Counted from the stretch's first letter, positions 1 through 8,155 are shown. The stretch is 64,000 bases of DNA from VAXT01 sp963850415 (GCA_963850415.1 CAWKLE010000003.1:1240001-1304000); one strand, 5' to 3'. The notes: generated by a model not told the origin, from the sequence alone. A program made the numbers and translations.

Positions 1-267
1 GGTCTGTGCCTGCGGACGTCTGCCTGGGAGGAGCTGCACAGCGAGACGACGCTGGTCACGGTCCGGGCGTTGACGGCCCGCGACCTGGCGCACTACGTGG
101 GGAGCGGTGAGTGGGCGAGCCGCGCAGGCGGGTATGCGATCCAGGGCCTCGGCGCGTCGCTCGTCGAGCGCATCGAAGGCGACTACCTGAACGTCGTCGG
201 CCTCCCGGCCGCGCTGCTCGTGCGGCTCCTGTCGCAACGCTTCCCAGGAACGTACGGCTACGGCTAA
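1..267 (+). CDS. maf: Maf family nucleoside triphosphate pyrophosphatase, C-terminal part
   Basis: The reading frame is open from base 1 and ends with TAA at 265-267, so the 5' part lies outside the window. The visible 88 residues carry the Maf C-terminal signature: a GEW...RAGGYAIQG stretch, then IEGDYLNVVGLP near the end. Maf proteins hydrolyse non-canonical or modified NTPs in the cytoplasm and affect septum formation. In many bacteria maf lies directly upstream of mreB, as here, although a transposase gene on the other strand now separates them. The family call is secure. Substrate specificity cannot be read from this fragment. Confidence 0.9.
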   Translation, partial: GLCLRTSAWEELHSETTLVTVRALTARDLAHYVGSGEWASRAGGYAIQGLGASLVERIEGDYLNVVGLPAALLVRLLSQRFPGTYGYG

Positions 268-275
268 TCCAGCCC

Positions 276-293
276 TGTCCGGTGCCAGGCACC
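276..293. repeat. REP-like palindromic element, left copy beside RAYT gene
   Basis: TGTCC is followed by GGTGCC-A-GGCACC, a 13-base perfect palindrome at 281-293. A near-identical unit, TGTCC plus GGTGCC-T-GGCAC, lies at 853-869. The two units bracket the RAYT-type transposase gene, which is the classic arrangement of a REP singlet family and its tyrosine transposase. Confidence 0.6.
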
Positions 294-315
294 CGCCATG
301 GCCGTTCGGTACAGG

Positions 316-774
316 TCAGACGTCGAAGGCGAACGAGCTCTCGACGCCGTAGAAGCTGCTCCACCGCCACTCTTGGGGATGGCTGCACAGTCCCGCACGC
401 ACCGGGTTGAAGGCGATGTATCGAGACGCGTCGACCAGATGCTCTTCGGTCTCGACGAGCCGTGAACCGAATCGACGGTCGAAGAGGTGTCCGTCGAAGC
501 CATGGCGCTCGTTGAAGTAGCTGGCGTACACGCTGTTCAGTCGATGCATTCCCTTCGACAGGTCAGCACTAGGCGTGTCGAAGAGCAGGTGAAAGTGGTT
601 CGTCATCAGGCAGTACTCCCTAAGGCGCCACCCGTAGCGCCGAAACGTCTGGTCCTGCAGCGCGAGGAAGAAATACCGGTCTTGATCGTCGTGGTAGATG
701 GATTGGCGGCGGTTGCCTCGCGACGTCACGTGATAGATGCCGCCGGCGAGTTGGAGGCGCGGTGGTCGAGGCAC
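316..774 (-). CDS. REP-associated tyrosine transposase (RAYT, Y1_Tnp family)
   Basis: The 152-residue protein starts at GTG 774-772 with the typical N-terminus VPRPPRLQLAGGIYHVTSRGN in part. It carries the HUH motif in NHFHLLF and the YIAFNPVRAGL segment of the Y1 transposase family. These enzymes are single-strand HUH nucleases that process REP palindromes rather than move themselves as insertion sequences. The open frame extends upstream to 1089, but that part is antisense to mreB and lacks family similarity, so I use the GTG. It is convergent with maf and divergent from mreB. REP-like palindromes lie within about 80 bases of both ends. Length is near the short end for the family and no break is visible. 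Confidence 0.85.
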   Translation of the reverse strand: MPRPPRLQLAGGIYHVTSRGNRRQSIYHDDQDRYFFLALQDQTFRRYGWRLREYCLMTNHFHLLFDTPSADLSKGMHRLNSVYASYFNERHGFDGHLFDRRFGSRLVETEEHLVDASRYIAFNPVRAGLCSHPQEWRWSSFYGVESSFAFDV

Positions 775-852
775 CTGCCCACCGTACGAGCCACCGACTG
801 CGCCGCCCGGCCGGGGACTCTCTAGTCGCAAACATGGTGCAGAGCAGGGACA

Positions 853-870
853 TGTCCGGTGCCTGGCACT
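853..870. repeat. REP-like palindromic element, right copy beside RAYT gene
   Basis: TGTCC then GGTGCC-T-GGCAC, differing from the left copy at 276-293 only in the central base and the last arm base. It lies upstream of mreB, on the 5' side of the RAYT gene. Confidence 0.6.
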
Positions 871-936
871 GGGCATGGTGGTGTTGGGCCTGTCCTTCGC
901 GGTTTTCCACAGAAGCACTACACTCGGCGCGGGACG

Positions 937-1992
937 ATGGGCTTCTTGGGGTACTTCAATGGCTTCGGCGGCCGCGACATGGCCGTGGACTTGGGCACCG
1001 CGAACACGCTCGTCTACGTGCGCGGGCGCGGCATCGTGCTCTCCGAGCCGTCGGTCGTCGCGATCGACCAACGCTCGGGAGAAGTCCACGCCGTCGGCGT
1101 CGAGGCGAAGCGCATGCTGGGCCGCACGCCGGGCACGATCTCAGCGATCCGCCCGCTCAAGGACGGCGTCATCGCCGACTTCGACGTCACGGAGCAGATG
1201 CTCCGCCATTTCATCCAGAAGGTCCACCAGCACCGTTTCGCCCACCCGAGAGTCGTCGTCTGCGTCCCGTCGGGCGTCACCGGAGTCGAGAAGCGAGCCG
1301 TCGAGGAAGCGACGCTCTCGGCCGGCGCCAGAGAGGCCCACCTGATCGAGGAGCCGATGGCAGCTGCGATCGGCGCGGGCCTCCCCGTGAGCGAGCCGAC
1401 CGGGAACATGATCGTCGACGTCGGCGGCGGCACCACCGAGGTCGCGGTCATCTCCCTCGGCGGCATCGTCGTCTCGCAGAGCCTCAGAGTCGGCGGCGAC
1501 GAGATGGACGAGGCGATCACGAGTCACATCAAGAAGGAGTACAAGCTCCTGATCGGCCAGCAGACGGCCGAGGAGATCAAGCTCGAGGTTGGCTCGGCCT
1601 TCCCGCTCAAGGACGAGGTGCAGGCCGAGGTCCGCGGCCGCGACATGCTGACCGGCCTCCCCAAGACCGTCGTCATCAGCTCGGACGAGGTCCGCCACGC
1701 GCTCGAGGAGCCCGTCGGCCAGATCCTGGACGCGATCCGCTCGACCCTCGACAAGACGCCGCCGGAGCTCGCCGCCGACATCATGGACCGCGGCATCGTC
1801 CTCGCGGGCGGGGGCGCGCTCCTGTCCGGCCTCGACGAGCGCCTTCGCCACGAGACGCAGATGCCGACCCAACTCGCAGAGTCCCCGCTCACCTGCGTCG
1901 CCGTCGGCTCCGGCCGCAGCCTCGAGGTGCTCGAGGTCATGCAGCGGGCCGCGAAGAACCGGTCGAAGAGCAGGAACGGCTACCGGCGCTAG
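937..1992 (+). CDS. mreB: Rod shape-determining protein MreB
   Basis: Actin-like ATPase of 351 residues that polymerises on the inner membrane face and guides the elongation (Rod) complex. Visible signatures are the phosphate-1 loop DLGTANTLVYV, the connect/phosphate-2 region NMIVDVGGGTTEVAV and the adenosine motif GGGALLSGL near the C-terminus. ATG 937 is chosen because MGFLGYF matches the family N-terminus; the open frame extends to 859 without similarity. A possible promoter is TTCGCG (896-901) and TACACT (919-924) with a 17-base spacer. It is the first gene of mreB-mreC-mreD-mrdA-rodA. Confidence 0.97.
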   Translation: MGFLGYFNGFGGRDMAVDLGTANTLVYVRGRGIVLSEPSVVAIDQRSGEVHAVGVEAKRMLGRTPGTISAIRPLKDGVIADFDVTEQMLRHFIQKVHQHRFAHPRVVVCVPSGVTGVEKRAVEEATLSAGAREAHLIEEPMAAAIGAGLPVSEPTGNMIVDVGGGTTEVAVISLGGIVVSQSLRVGGDEMDEAITSHIKKEYKLLIGQQTAEEIKLEVGSAFPLKDEVQAEVRGRDMLTGLPKTVVISSDEVRHALEEPVGQILDAIRSTLDKTPPELAADIMDRGIVLAGGGALLSGLDERLRHETQMPTQLAESPLTCVAVGSGRSLEVLEVMQRAAKNRSKSRNGYRR

Positions 1993-2032
1993 ATCCTCGA
2001 TCTCGCCGCACACTTCGCTACCCTCCAAACCC

Positions 2033-2986
2033 GTGCCTAGGACTCGCAGCGCGCGGGTGGCGGCGCTGGGCTCTCCGGTCCGACGCGCGGTTGCCCCCCG
2101 GTATTCCTCCAGGTCGTCAGGCCCCCTCCGCAGGCGGCTCGTCGTCGGCCTGCTCGTGCTCGTTTCGCTGGTGATGATCACCGTCTATTTCCGCGAATCG
2201 CCGAACGGGACCCTGCACGGCTTCCAGAGCGCAGGCTCGACCGCGCTCCGGCCGTTCGAGATCGGCGCGAACCGCGTCGCGCGCCCGTTCCACGACGCCT
2301 ACAACTGGACGGCCGACGTCTTCCACGCGAAGGCCGAGAACAAGCAGCTCCGGGCGGACAACAAGCGGCTCCAGCAGGAGGCGATCCAGGCCGCGACCGC
2401 CGCGCAGGAGGCCACGGCGCTGCAGAAGCTGGTGAAGCTCCAGCGCCTGCCGGCCTACCAGGACTACGCGAAGACGGCCGTCACCGCCGAGGTCCTGTCC
2501 AACCCCGTCAGTCAGTTCGACCAGACGGTCGTGATCGCCGCGGGCAGGTCGAGGGGCGTCCGCGTCTACGACGCAGTCGTCACCGACCGCGGCCTCGTCG
2601 GCCAGGTCACGAAGGTGCTGCACGACACGGCCCTCGTCACGCTCCTGACTGACAAGGAGAGCGCCGTCACTGCGAAGGACCACCAGACGAGCGCGGTCGG
2701 CATCGTCCGCCACAGCCAGGGCCCCGAGGACCTGCTCTTCCTCGACCGCGTGCTCAAGAACAAGCGAGTGAACCAGGGCGACCTCGTGATCACCGCAGGC
2801 CAGATGTCGGGCCACAGGCTGTCGTCGCTCTACCCGAAGAACATCCCGATCGGCCGCGTGACGCGCGTCGGCCAGACCGACGTCGACCCGTTCCAGGACG
2901 TCCAGGTGATGCCGTCCGTGGACTTCTCGTCGCTCCAGTACGTGCTCGTCCTGGCGAGCAAGAAGCCGCGTCCGCAGATGCCGTGA
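2033..2986 (+). CDS. mreC: Cell shape-determining protein MreC
   Basis: Bitopic membrane protein of 317 residues (GTG start) that links MreB to PBP2 and RodA outside the membrane. A basic N-terminus is followed by one membrane helix at about residues 36-52, a coiled coil at about 95-130 (AENKQLRADNKRLQQEA) and the beta-rich MreC core with VVIAAGRSRGVRVYDAVV and GLVGQV. The N-terminal 30 residues are Arg/Ser/Pro-rich, longer than usual. The stop overlaps the GTG of mreD by four bases, indicating translational coupling. Confidence 0.95.
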   Translation: MPRTRSARVAALGSPVRRAVAPRYSSRSSGPLRRRLVVGLLVLVSLVMITVYFRESPNGTLHGFQSAGSTALRPFEIGANRVARPFHDAYNWTADVFHAKAENKQLRADNKRLQQEAIQAATAAQEATALQKLVKLQRLPAYQDYAKTAVTAEVLSNPVSQFDQTVVIAAGRSRGVRVYDAVVTDRGLVGQVTKVLHDTALVTLLTDKESAVTAKDHQTSAVGIVRHSQGPEDLLFLDRVLKNKRVNQGDLVITAGQMSGHRLSSLYPKNIPIGRVTRVGQTDVDPFQDVQVMPSVDFSSLQYVLVLASKKPRPQMP

Positions 2987-3498
2987 TCGCCCCCGCCGCG
3001 AAAGCAGCCGTCCTCTTCTTCTTCGTGACGATCGTGCAGGTGACGATCGTGTCCGAGATCGGGATCCTCGGCGGCTCGCCCGACCTCGTGCTCGTCACGC
3101 TCGTCGCGGTCGCGCTCACGCAGGGCTCGATCTTCGGCGCGGTCACCGGCTTCTGGGCCGGCCTGCTGATCGACATTGCGCGGCTCGGCACGCTCGGCTT
3201 CACGTCGCTCCTGCTCACGCTCGCCGGCTTCTGGATCGGCCGCTACGGAGAGACGACGGGACGCGACCGCTCGCACGCGCCGCTCCTGTCCGTCGGGGTC
3301 GTGACGGTGCTGTACGCGGTCGGCTCGCTCGTCATGCACTTCCTGCTCCGCGAGCCCGCTCCGGCGCAGGTCGTACTCGTCGAGGAGTTGCCGGGCACGA
3401 TCGCGCTCAACCTGCTGCTCACGCTGCCCGTCTTCGCGCTCGTCCGGCGATTGTTCGCGGCGCCAGACCGGCCGCCGGAGATCGAGTTCGTTGGCTAG
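2983..3498 (+). CDS. mreD: Rod shape-determining protein MreD
   Basis: Integral membrane protein of 171 residues with about five hydrophobic helices and the MreD pattern GILGGSPDLVLV ... GAVTGFWAGLLIDI. It starts with GTG in a GTGA overlap with mreC, and its TAG stop lies inside the first codons of mrdA (TTG at 3491). It is a component of the elongasome between MreC and PBP2/RodA. Sequence conservation in this family is low, so gene order adds much of the confidence. Confidence 0.93.
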   Translation: MIAPAAKAAVLFFFVTIVQVTIVSEIGILGGSPDLVLVTLVAVALTQGSIFGAVTGFWAGLLIDIARLGTLGFTSLLLTLAGFWIGRYGETTGRDRSHAPLLSVGVVTVLYAVGSLVMHFLLREPAPAQVVLVEELPGTIALNLLLTLPVFALVRRLFAAPDRPPEIEFVG

Positions 3499-5498
3499 CC
3501 GCCCGATCCCCATCCGACCAGGGCGCTTCTTGCCGCGCGATCCGCGCCTCGACGCTCCCTACCGGCTGACCCCGCAGCTCGTCTTCAGGATCGGGATCCT
3601 CGGCTTCCTCACGCTCGCGGCGTTCGCGGTCCTCTTCTTCCGGCTCTGGGCGCTCGAGGTGCTGTCCGGGAACCAGTACCTGGTCGCCGCCCAGAACAAC
3701 CAGCTCCGGGTGATGCGCACCGATGCGCCGCGCGGCCCGATCGAAGACCGCTACGGCCGCGTGCTCGTCGAGAACACGAGTGCGACGGCGGTCAAGATCT
3801 GGCCTGCCGACTTGCCCAAGCACGGCGCCTACGCAGAGCTCCGTCGCCTCGCCCGGATCCTCCAGGTCCCGCTCGCAGACGTCACGAGCGAGATCAAGAA
3901 GCACCGCGGCGACCCGGTGACGCCGGTCACCGTCCGCGACTCGGTCAACCGGGACGAGGTCAACTACCTCTATGAGCACCAGTCCGAGTTCCCGGGCATG
4001 GCGATCACGAACACGTTCGTCCGGAACTACGCGTTCGGGGACCTGGCCGCGCACATCCTCGGCTACGTGGGCGAGATCTCGGAGGGCCAGCTGAAGTCGA
4101 GCAAGGGCTACGTGCTCGGCGACAAGGTCGGCCAGGCCGGGGTCGAGTCCTCGTTCGACAAGGAGCTCCGCGGGCAGCCCGGCCTGAGCCAACTGCGGGT
4201 CGACTCGCTCGGGCGGCCGACCAGCCCGATCGAGCAGCGCACGCCCACGACCCCCGGCTACGCGGTCCGGCTCACGCTCGACGCGAAGCTCCAGCGTGCC
4301 GCGCAGCAGGCGATCGTCAGCGGGATCAACCTCGCTCAGGCAGACCACCAGTGGTACGCGAAGGCGGGTGCGATCGTCGCCCTCGACCCGCAGGACGGAG
4401 CGATCCGGGCGCTCGCCTCGTACCCGACCTTCGACCCGAAGGCCTTCACGAGCCACAAGAAAGGAGCGCTCGCGCCGCTGCTCGACCCGAACGTGGCCCA
4501 GGCGGACGACTACCCGGCCCTCGACCGCGCGATCGCCGGCGCGTATCCACCGGGCTCGACGTTCAAGCCCGTGACCGCGCTGGCCGCGATGCAGGAGCAC
4601 ATCTTGTCGCCGTACAACGCGCTGCCCTGCACGGGCACGTACAAGGTCGCAGGTCAGCTCTTCAAGAACTGGGACCCGTTCGTGAACACCTCGATGACCC
4701 TGCCAACCGCGATCGCCCAGTCGTGCGACACGTACTTCTACCAGGTGGGCAAGGCGTTCTACGAGCTGCCGCCCGACCGAGGCCAGCCGCTCCAGCGCTG
4801 GGCGAAGACGTTCGGTTTCGGGCAGCAGCCGGGCCTGGATGTCGGGCCCGCGACATCGGGTCTGCTGCCGACGATCGCGTGGAAGCACAGGACGTTCACG
4901 AAGAAGACGGACCCCGGTAACTGGCAGATCGACCGCCTCTGGAAGCCGGGCGACTCGATCCAGCTCGCGATCGGCCAGAAGGACATGCTCGCCTCGCCGC
5001 TGCAGATGGCGCGCTTCTACGCGCTGCTCGCGAACGGCGGCAAGCTCGTCACGCCGCACCTCGTCTCGACCATCGAGCAGCCGGGGCCGCGAAACGGCCC
5101 GTCGCAGGGCGGGCAGGTGCTCCGCCGCTACCAGGCGCCGACGAAGGAGCTCAACCTCGACCCGGGCGCGATCACGGCCATCCGCGACGGGCTGCTACGA
5201 GGCGACGCACTCGGGGCTCGGCACCTCGTCGAGCACCTTCGGCAGCTATCCGGTCGCGATCGCCGGCAAGACGGGCACGGCGGAGACGCATGCCGACGAT
5301 GCCAGCGGGTACACGCACGATACGAACACCTCCTGGTGGTGCGGCTTCGGCCCGTTCGACGCCCCACGTCTCGTCGTCTGCGCGGTGATCGAGAACGGCG
5401 GCTTCGGCGGCGCGGTCGCGGCGCCCTCGGCCCTTCGGGTGTTCGAGCAGTTCTTCGGGAAGAAGGCCACCAACGTGAGCACGAGGCCGACGGATTGA
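3491..5498 (+). CDS. mrdA: Penicillin-binding protein 2, transpeptidase of the Rod complex (one-base frameshift)
   Basis: Bitopic class B PBP of about 668 residues after frame repair. It has a membrane helix near residues 31-52, the PBP dimerisation domain, then transpeptidase motifs: active-site Ser in GSTFK (S356), SCD (411-413) in the SxN position, and KTGTAE near 5270. One extra base at about 5195 breaks the frame: codons to GGG CTG (5189-5194) are in frame 2, and TAC GAG GCG from 5196 resumes the conserved sequence in frame 3. The KTG motif is therefore only in the second frame. Without repair the first frame runs out of frame into rodA with no stop. It starts at TTG inside mreD. The gene is normally essential in rods, so a sequence error is likely. 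Confidence 0.88.
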
Positions 5499-6664
5499 TG
5501 GCCGACTACGCGGCCGACAGACGCCTCGCGGTCCGCCAGCGCGCCCGCGCGCGCGAGAGCACGTACCTGCGCAACGTCGACTGGGTGCTCCTGGCAGCAG
5601 TTGGCGGGATCATCGCGTACGGGCTCTGGGTGATCTCCGGGATCACGAAGGACGACGTCCACGGCAATCCGAACTACTACGTCGTCCGCCAGGCGGCGTA
5701 CGCGCTCGTCGGCTGCGCGGGGCTCGCAGGCATGACGCTCGTCGATCCCGGTTTCTGGCGCAAGCATTCGCGGATCGTCTACGGCGTGCTGATCGCGATG
5801 CTCGTCCTGACGCCGGTGCTCGGCTCGAGCGTCCGCAACACTCGACGCTGGATCGATTTCGGGCCGTTCCGCTTCCAGCCGTCCGAGTTCGGGAAGCTCC
5901 TGCTCGTCCTGTTCCTGGCGGCGTTCCTCGCGGACCGCGGCAAGCGGATCTACGAGCGTCGGACGACTCTGACGGCGGTCGGCCTCGCAGCCCTGCCGAT
6001 GCTGCTCGTCTTTCTGCAGCCCGACTTCGGGACGGCGATCGTCTACGCGGGGATCCTCGGTGCGACGCTGTTCATCGCGGGCACGCGCTGGTCGCAGGTG
6101 TCGCTCCTGCTCGCGGTGGGCCTCGCGTGCGCGACGTTCGTCCTCTGGCTCGGCCCGGCGCTCGGCGTCAACGTGCTGAAGGACTACCAGCGCGAGCGAA
6201 TCGTCGGCTTCACGAATCCGTCCAAGGATCCGAGCGGCGCGACCTGGAACATCAACCAGTCGATCACGGCCGTGGGCGCGGGCGGGGTGGATGGAAGGGG
6301 ATCGACCGGCGCCACCCAGACGAACTTCAACTTCCTGCCCGAGCACGCGACCGACTTCGTGTTCGCCTCGACCGCGGAGCAGCGTGGATTCTTCGGCGTG
6401 ACGGTCCTGCTCCTGCTCTACCTGCTCGTGATCTGGCGGGCGATCAAGGTGATCACGCTTGCGCGGGACGCGTTCGCGGCGATCGCGGCGGCGGGGATCG
6501 CGTTCGCGCTGCTGGTGCAGATCTTCATCAACGTCGGGATGACGATCGGGATGGCGCCGATCACGGGCATTCCGCTTCCGTTCGTGAGCGTGGGCGGCAG
6601 CTCGATGGTCGCGAACCTGCTCGCGATCGGCTTCCTGCAGTCCATCTGCGTCCGACGCCGTTAA
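5498..6664 (+). CDS. rodA: Peptidoglycan glycosyltransferase RodA (SEDS family)
   Basis: Polytopic SEDS glycosyltransferase of 388 residues that works with PBP2 in lateral wall synthesis. Motifs seen are RRWIDFGPFRFQPSEFGK, the catalytic-loop QPDFGTA, LPEHATDFVF and TGIPLPFVSVGGSS. The last has Val where most homologues have Tyr. ATG 5498 overlaps the TGA of mrdA by one base (TGATG). It is the last gene of the shape operon. A REP-like double palindrome follows within 20 bases. Confidence 0.95.
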   Translation: MADYAADRRLAVRQRARARESTYLRNVDWVLLAAVGGIIAYGLWVISGITKDDVHGNPNYYVVRQAAYALVGCAGLAGMTLVDPGFWRKHSRIVYGVLIAMLVLTPVLGSSVRNTRRWIDFGPFRFQPSEFGKLLLVLFLAAFLADRGKRIYERRTTLTAVGLAALPMLLVFLQPDFGTAIVYAGILGATLFIAGTRWSQVSLLLAVGLACATFVLWLGPALGVNVLKDYQRERIVGFTNPSKDPSGATWNINQSITAVGAGGVDGRGSTGATQTNFNFLPEHATDFVFASTAEQRGFFGVTVLLLLYLLVIWRAIKVITLARDAFAAIAAAGIAFALLVQIFINVGMTIGMAPITGIPLPFVSVGGSSMVANLLAIGFLQSICVRRR

Positions 6665-6682
6665 GCCCAAACAGCCGTGTCT

Positions 6683-6732
6683 GGGGACCTGGTCCCGAGA
6701 CATGTCCCGGGACCTGGTCCGGAGACGTGTCT
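6683..6732. repeat. Tandem REP-like palindromes downstream of rodA
   Basis: Two units of GGGACC-T-GGTCC(C), at 6684-6696 and 6709-6720, are separated by GAGACATGTCCC and followed by GGAGACGTGTC. Each is a near-perfect palindrome centred on T. They share layout with the units at 276-293 and 853-870 (TGTCC-type lead plus a 5-6 base arm palindrome) but differ in arm bases. The element lies between rodA and a convergent VOC gene. Confidence 0.5.
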
Positions 6733-6733
6733 G

Positions 6734-7081
6734 TTACATCCCCTTCGCGAGGCCGACGACGTGGCCTTCCGGGTCGGCGAACATCGCGATCGTGACCTCC
6801 GGAAGCTCGGTCACCGGCAGGATCGTCGTGCCGCCGAGCTGCTCGGCCTTGTCGAGCGTCGCCTGCGGGTCGTCGGTCCCGACGTAGAACGTCACGTGCC
6901 CGGTCCCGTCGGGCGACTCTCCGATCCCGCCTGCGATCCCGCCGTCCTCCTTCTCGACCATTGCGTACGGCATCTCGCCCTCGATCTTCTGCGTCTTCCA
7001 GCCGAAGAGGTCGCCGTAGAACTGCTGCAGCTTGCCGAGGTCCTTGCCCGCGACCTCGAAGTGAACTACCGGATGTGCCAT
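6734..7081 (-). CDS. VOC family (glyoxalase/bleomycin resistance-like) protein
   Basis: The 115-residue protein starts at ATG 7081, giving MAHPVVHFEVAGKDL; frame-open sequence upstream to 7264 overlaps the SRPBCC gene and looks non-coding. The fold signatures are VVHFEVAGKD...FYGDLFGW at the start and VTIAMFADPEGHVVGL at the end, with the paired metal-ligand positions of the VOC fold partly present (H at residue 6, E near 110). It is the third gene of an ArsR-SRPBCC-VOC operon. Such operons often act on small electrophiles, but no substrate can be assigned. Confidence 0.85.
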   Translation of the reverse strand: MAHPVVHFEVAGKDLGKLQQFYGDLFGWKTQKIEGEMPYAMVEKEDGGIAGGIGESPDGTGHVTFYVGTDDPQATLDKAEQLGGTTILPVTELPEVTIAMFADPEGHVVGLAKGM

Positions 7082-7094
7082 CTGACTCTCCCTC

Positions 7095-7574
7095 CTAGCT
7101 CGTCGTTTCCATGTCCTGCGTGAGCCACGGGTCCTCGCCCGGGTCCCCGCCCGCAGCCGCGACCTCGAGCCGCGGCAGGTAGTGATCCCAGCCGACCGCA
7201 TGCGACTCGGCCGCCGCCTCGCTCGGCAGGTCGCGATGCACGAAATGCAGCCGCGTGCCGTCACCCTCGGGCGTCAGCTCGACCTCGATCGTCGACGTCC
7301 CGGGCTTGATCGCGGTCGGCGAGTCGCTCCTCTCCCAGCCCCACGTGAAGACGAGCCGGTGCGGCGGATCGAGCTCGACGTACTCGCCGGCCGCGACGTG
7401 CCCCGAGATCACCTCGCACCTGAACGTCCCGCCCGGCTGCGGCTCGAGCTTCGCGTCGATTCCCTTCCAACGCATGAGCTTCTCCGGGTCGACGAAGAAC
7501 TCCCAGACGGTCTCCGGGCTCGCGTCGATCGAGATCGTCCGCTCGACGATCGCTGTCTCAGTCGTTGCGTCCAT
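7095..7574 (-). CDS. SRPBCC/AHSA1-like domain protein
   Basis: A protein of 159 residues with the AHSA1-type START-like fold: IVERTISIDASPETVWEFFVDPEK at residues 9-32, the central LVFTWGWE strand and the C-terminal amphipathic helix around GWDHYLPRLE. Proteins of this type beside ArsR repressors bind small hydrophobic ligands; the ligand here is unknown. Its start overlaps the end of the arsR-like gene by 17 bases, so the two are probably translationally coupled. Confidence 0.88.
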   Translation of the reverse strand: MDATTETAIVERTISIDASPETVWEFFVDPEKLMRWKGIDAKLEPQPGGTFRCEVISGHVAAGEYVELDPPHRLVFTWGWERSDSPTAIKPGTSTIEVELTPEGDGTRLHFVHRDLPSEAAAESHAVGWDHYLPRLEVAAAGGDPGEDPWLTQDMETTS

Positions 7575-7878
7575 GCTTCCGTCGCTCCTCCTTCTCTGCT
7601 TCGCGTTTGAGGGCTTGCAGGCGCGGGTCCCAGAAGCGTTCGAAGAACTCGCGGAGCTCCTCGAGGCCTTCGGTCCGCACGCTGTACAGGCGTCTCGTGC
7701 CGTTCCGTCGCTCGCTCACGAGCCCCGCCTCCTTGAGGACGTTCAGATGCTGGGAGACCGCCGGGCGCGACACGTCGAAGTGCGATGCGATCTCGCCTGC
7801 GCTCAACTCGCCGTCCCCGACAAGAGAGAGAATCTGCCGCCGCCGCGGAGCGGCGATCGCCTTCAGCGCAGCCTCCAC
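7558..7878 (-). CDS. ArsR-family winged-helix transcriptional repressor
   Basis: A 106-residue repressor with the ArsR winged helix: IAAPRRRQIL at residues 8-17, the recognition helix in SRPAVSQHLNVLKEAGLV at 38-55 and the wing ERRNGTRRLYSV. No Cys metal site (ELCVC type) is present, so it belongs to the non-metal-sensing branch that commonly pairs with SRPBCC genes. The start is GTG 7878-7876. A 13-base inverted repeat ends two bases upstream of the start, leaving no room for a ribosome binding site, so a leaderless mRNA under autorepression is likely. Confidence 0.9.
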   Translation of the reverse strand: MEAALKAIAAPRRRQILSLVGDGELSAGEIASHFDVSRPAVSQHLNVLKEAGLVSERRNGTRRLYSVRTEGLEELREFFERFWDPRLQALKREAEKEERRKHGRND

Positions 7879-7879
7879 G

Positions 7880-7911
7880 CTTCTTATGTAAGCAAATACT
7901 TACGTAAGAAG
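7880..7911 (-). promoter_or_regulatory. Inverted-repeat operator of the ArsR-SRPBCC-VOC operon
   Basis: Arms CTTCTTATGTAAG (7880-7892) and CTTACGTAAGAAG (7899-7911) match at 12 of 13 positions around CAAATA. The inner CTTACGTAAG is itself palindromic. The repeat abuts the GTG start of the arsR-like gene and would cover the -10 region of a leaderless promoter (TACATA-like on the minus strand). Confidence 0.65.
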
Positions 7912-7924
7912 CAACTTACGCTTG

Positions 7925-8104
7925 CTAGTTCGGCGGGACGTACGTCCAGTCGGTGTTCGATCGTCCAGGCGGCAGTTCCGTCTCGCGATGCTTCTCGCGC
8001 TCGGCCGCCTCGTGAGCGACCCGCGCGTTCTGGATCGCGCTGTCGTCGAGCGGCTTCCGGCTCCTCTGCCAGGACTCCCTCATGCGTCGCAGGAACGCGA
8101 TCAT
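7925..8104 (-). CDS. Small hypothetical protein (59 aa)
   Basis: ATG 8104 opens a 59-codon frame ending in TAG at 7925. The product is strongly charged, with Arg/Lys-rich (FLRRMRESWQRSRKPLDD) then Glu/Lys-rich segments, and ends NTDWTYVPPN. An internal ATG at 8083 is an alternative start giving 52 residues. Codon use looks like real coding (G/C at third positions). I do not recognise a family. It is divergent from another small gene at 8224, with two palindromes between them. Confidence 0.6.
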   Translation of the reverse strand: MIAFLRRMRESWQRSRKPLDDSAIQNARVAHEAAEREKHRETELPPGRSNTDWTYVPPN

Positions 8105-8123
8105 CTCGTTGGAACTGTAACTC

Positions 8124-8155
8124 GGTCCTAGGACCTAGTAACAGACTGTTACTAG
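8124..8155. promoter_or_regulatory. Adjacent perfect palindromes between divergent small genes
   Basis: GGTCCTAGGACC (8124-8135) is a 12-base perfect palindrome. It shares its last base with a second repeat, CTAGTAACAG and CTGTTACTAG around a single A (8135-8155), 21 bases and fully symmetric. The position 20 bases upstream of the gene at 8104 (-) and 69 bases upstream of the gene at 8224 (+) fits an operator. No regulator gene lies next to it. Confidence 0.5.

Noticed and set aside
3491..6664. A single 1057-residue PBP2-RodA fusion protein
   Set aside because: The middle part (about 5195-5497) is out of frame and loses KTGTAE, which is present in the other frame; RodA has its own ATG overlapping the true mrdA stop.
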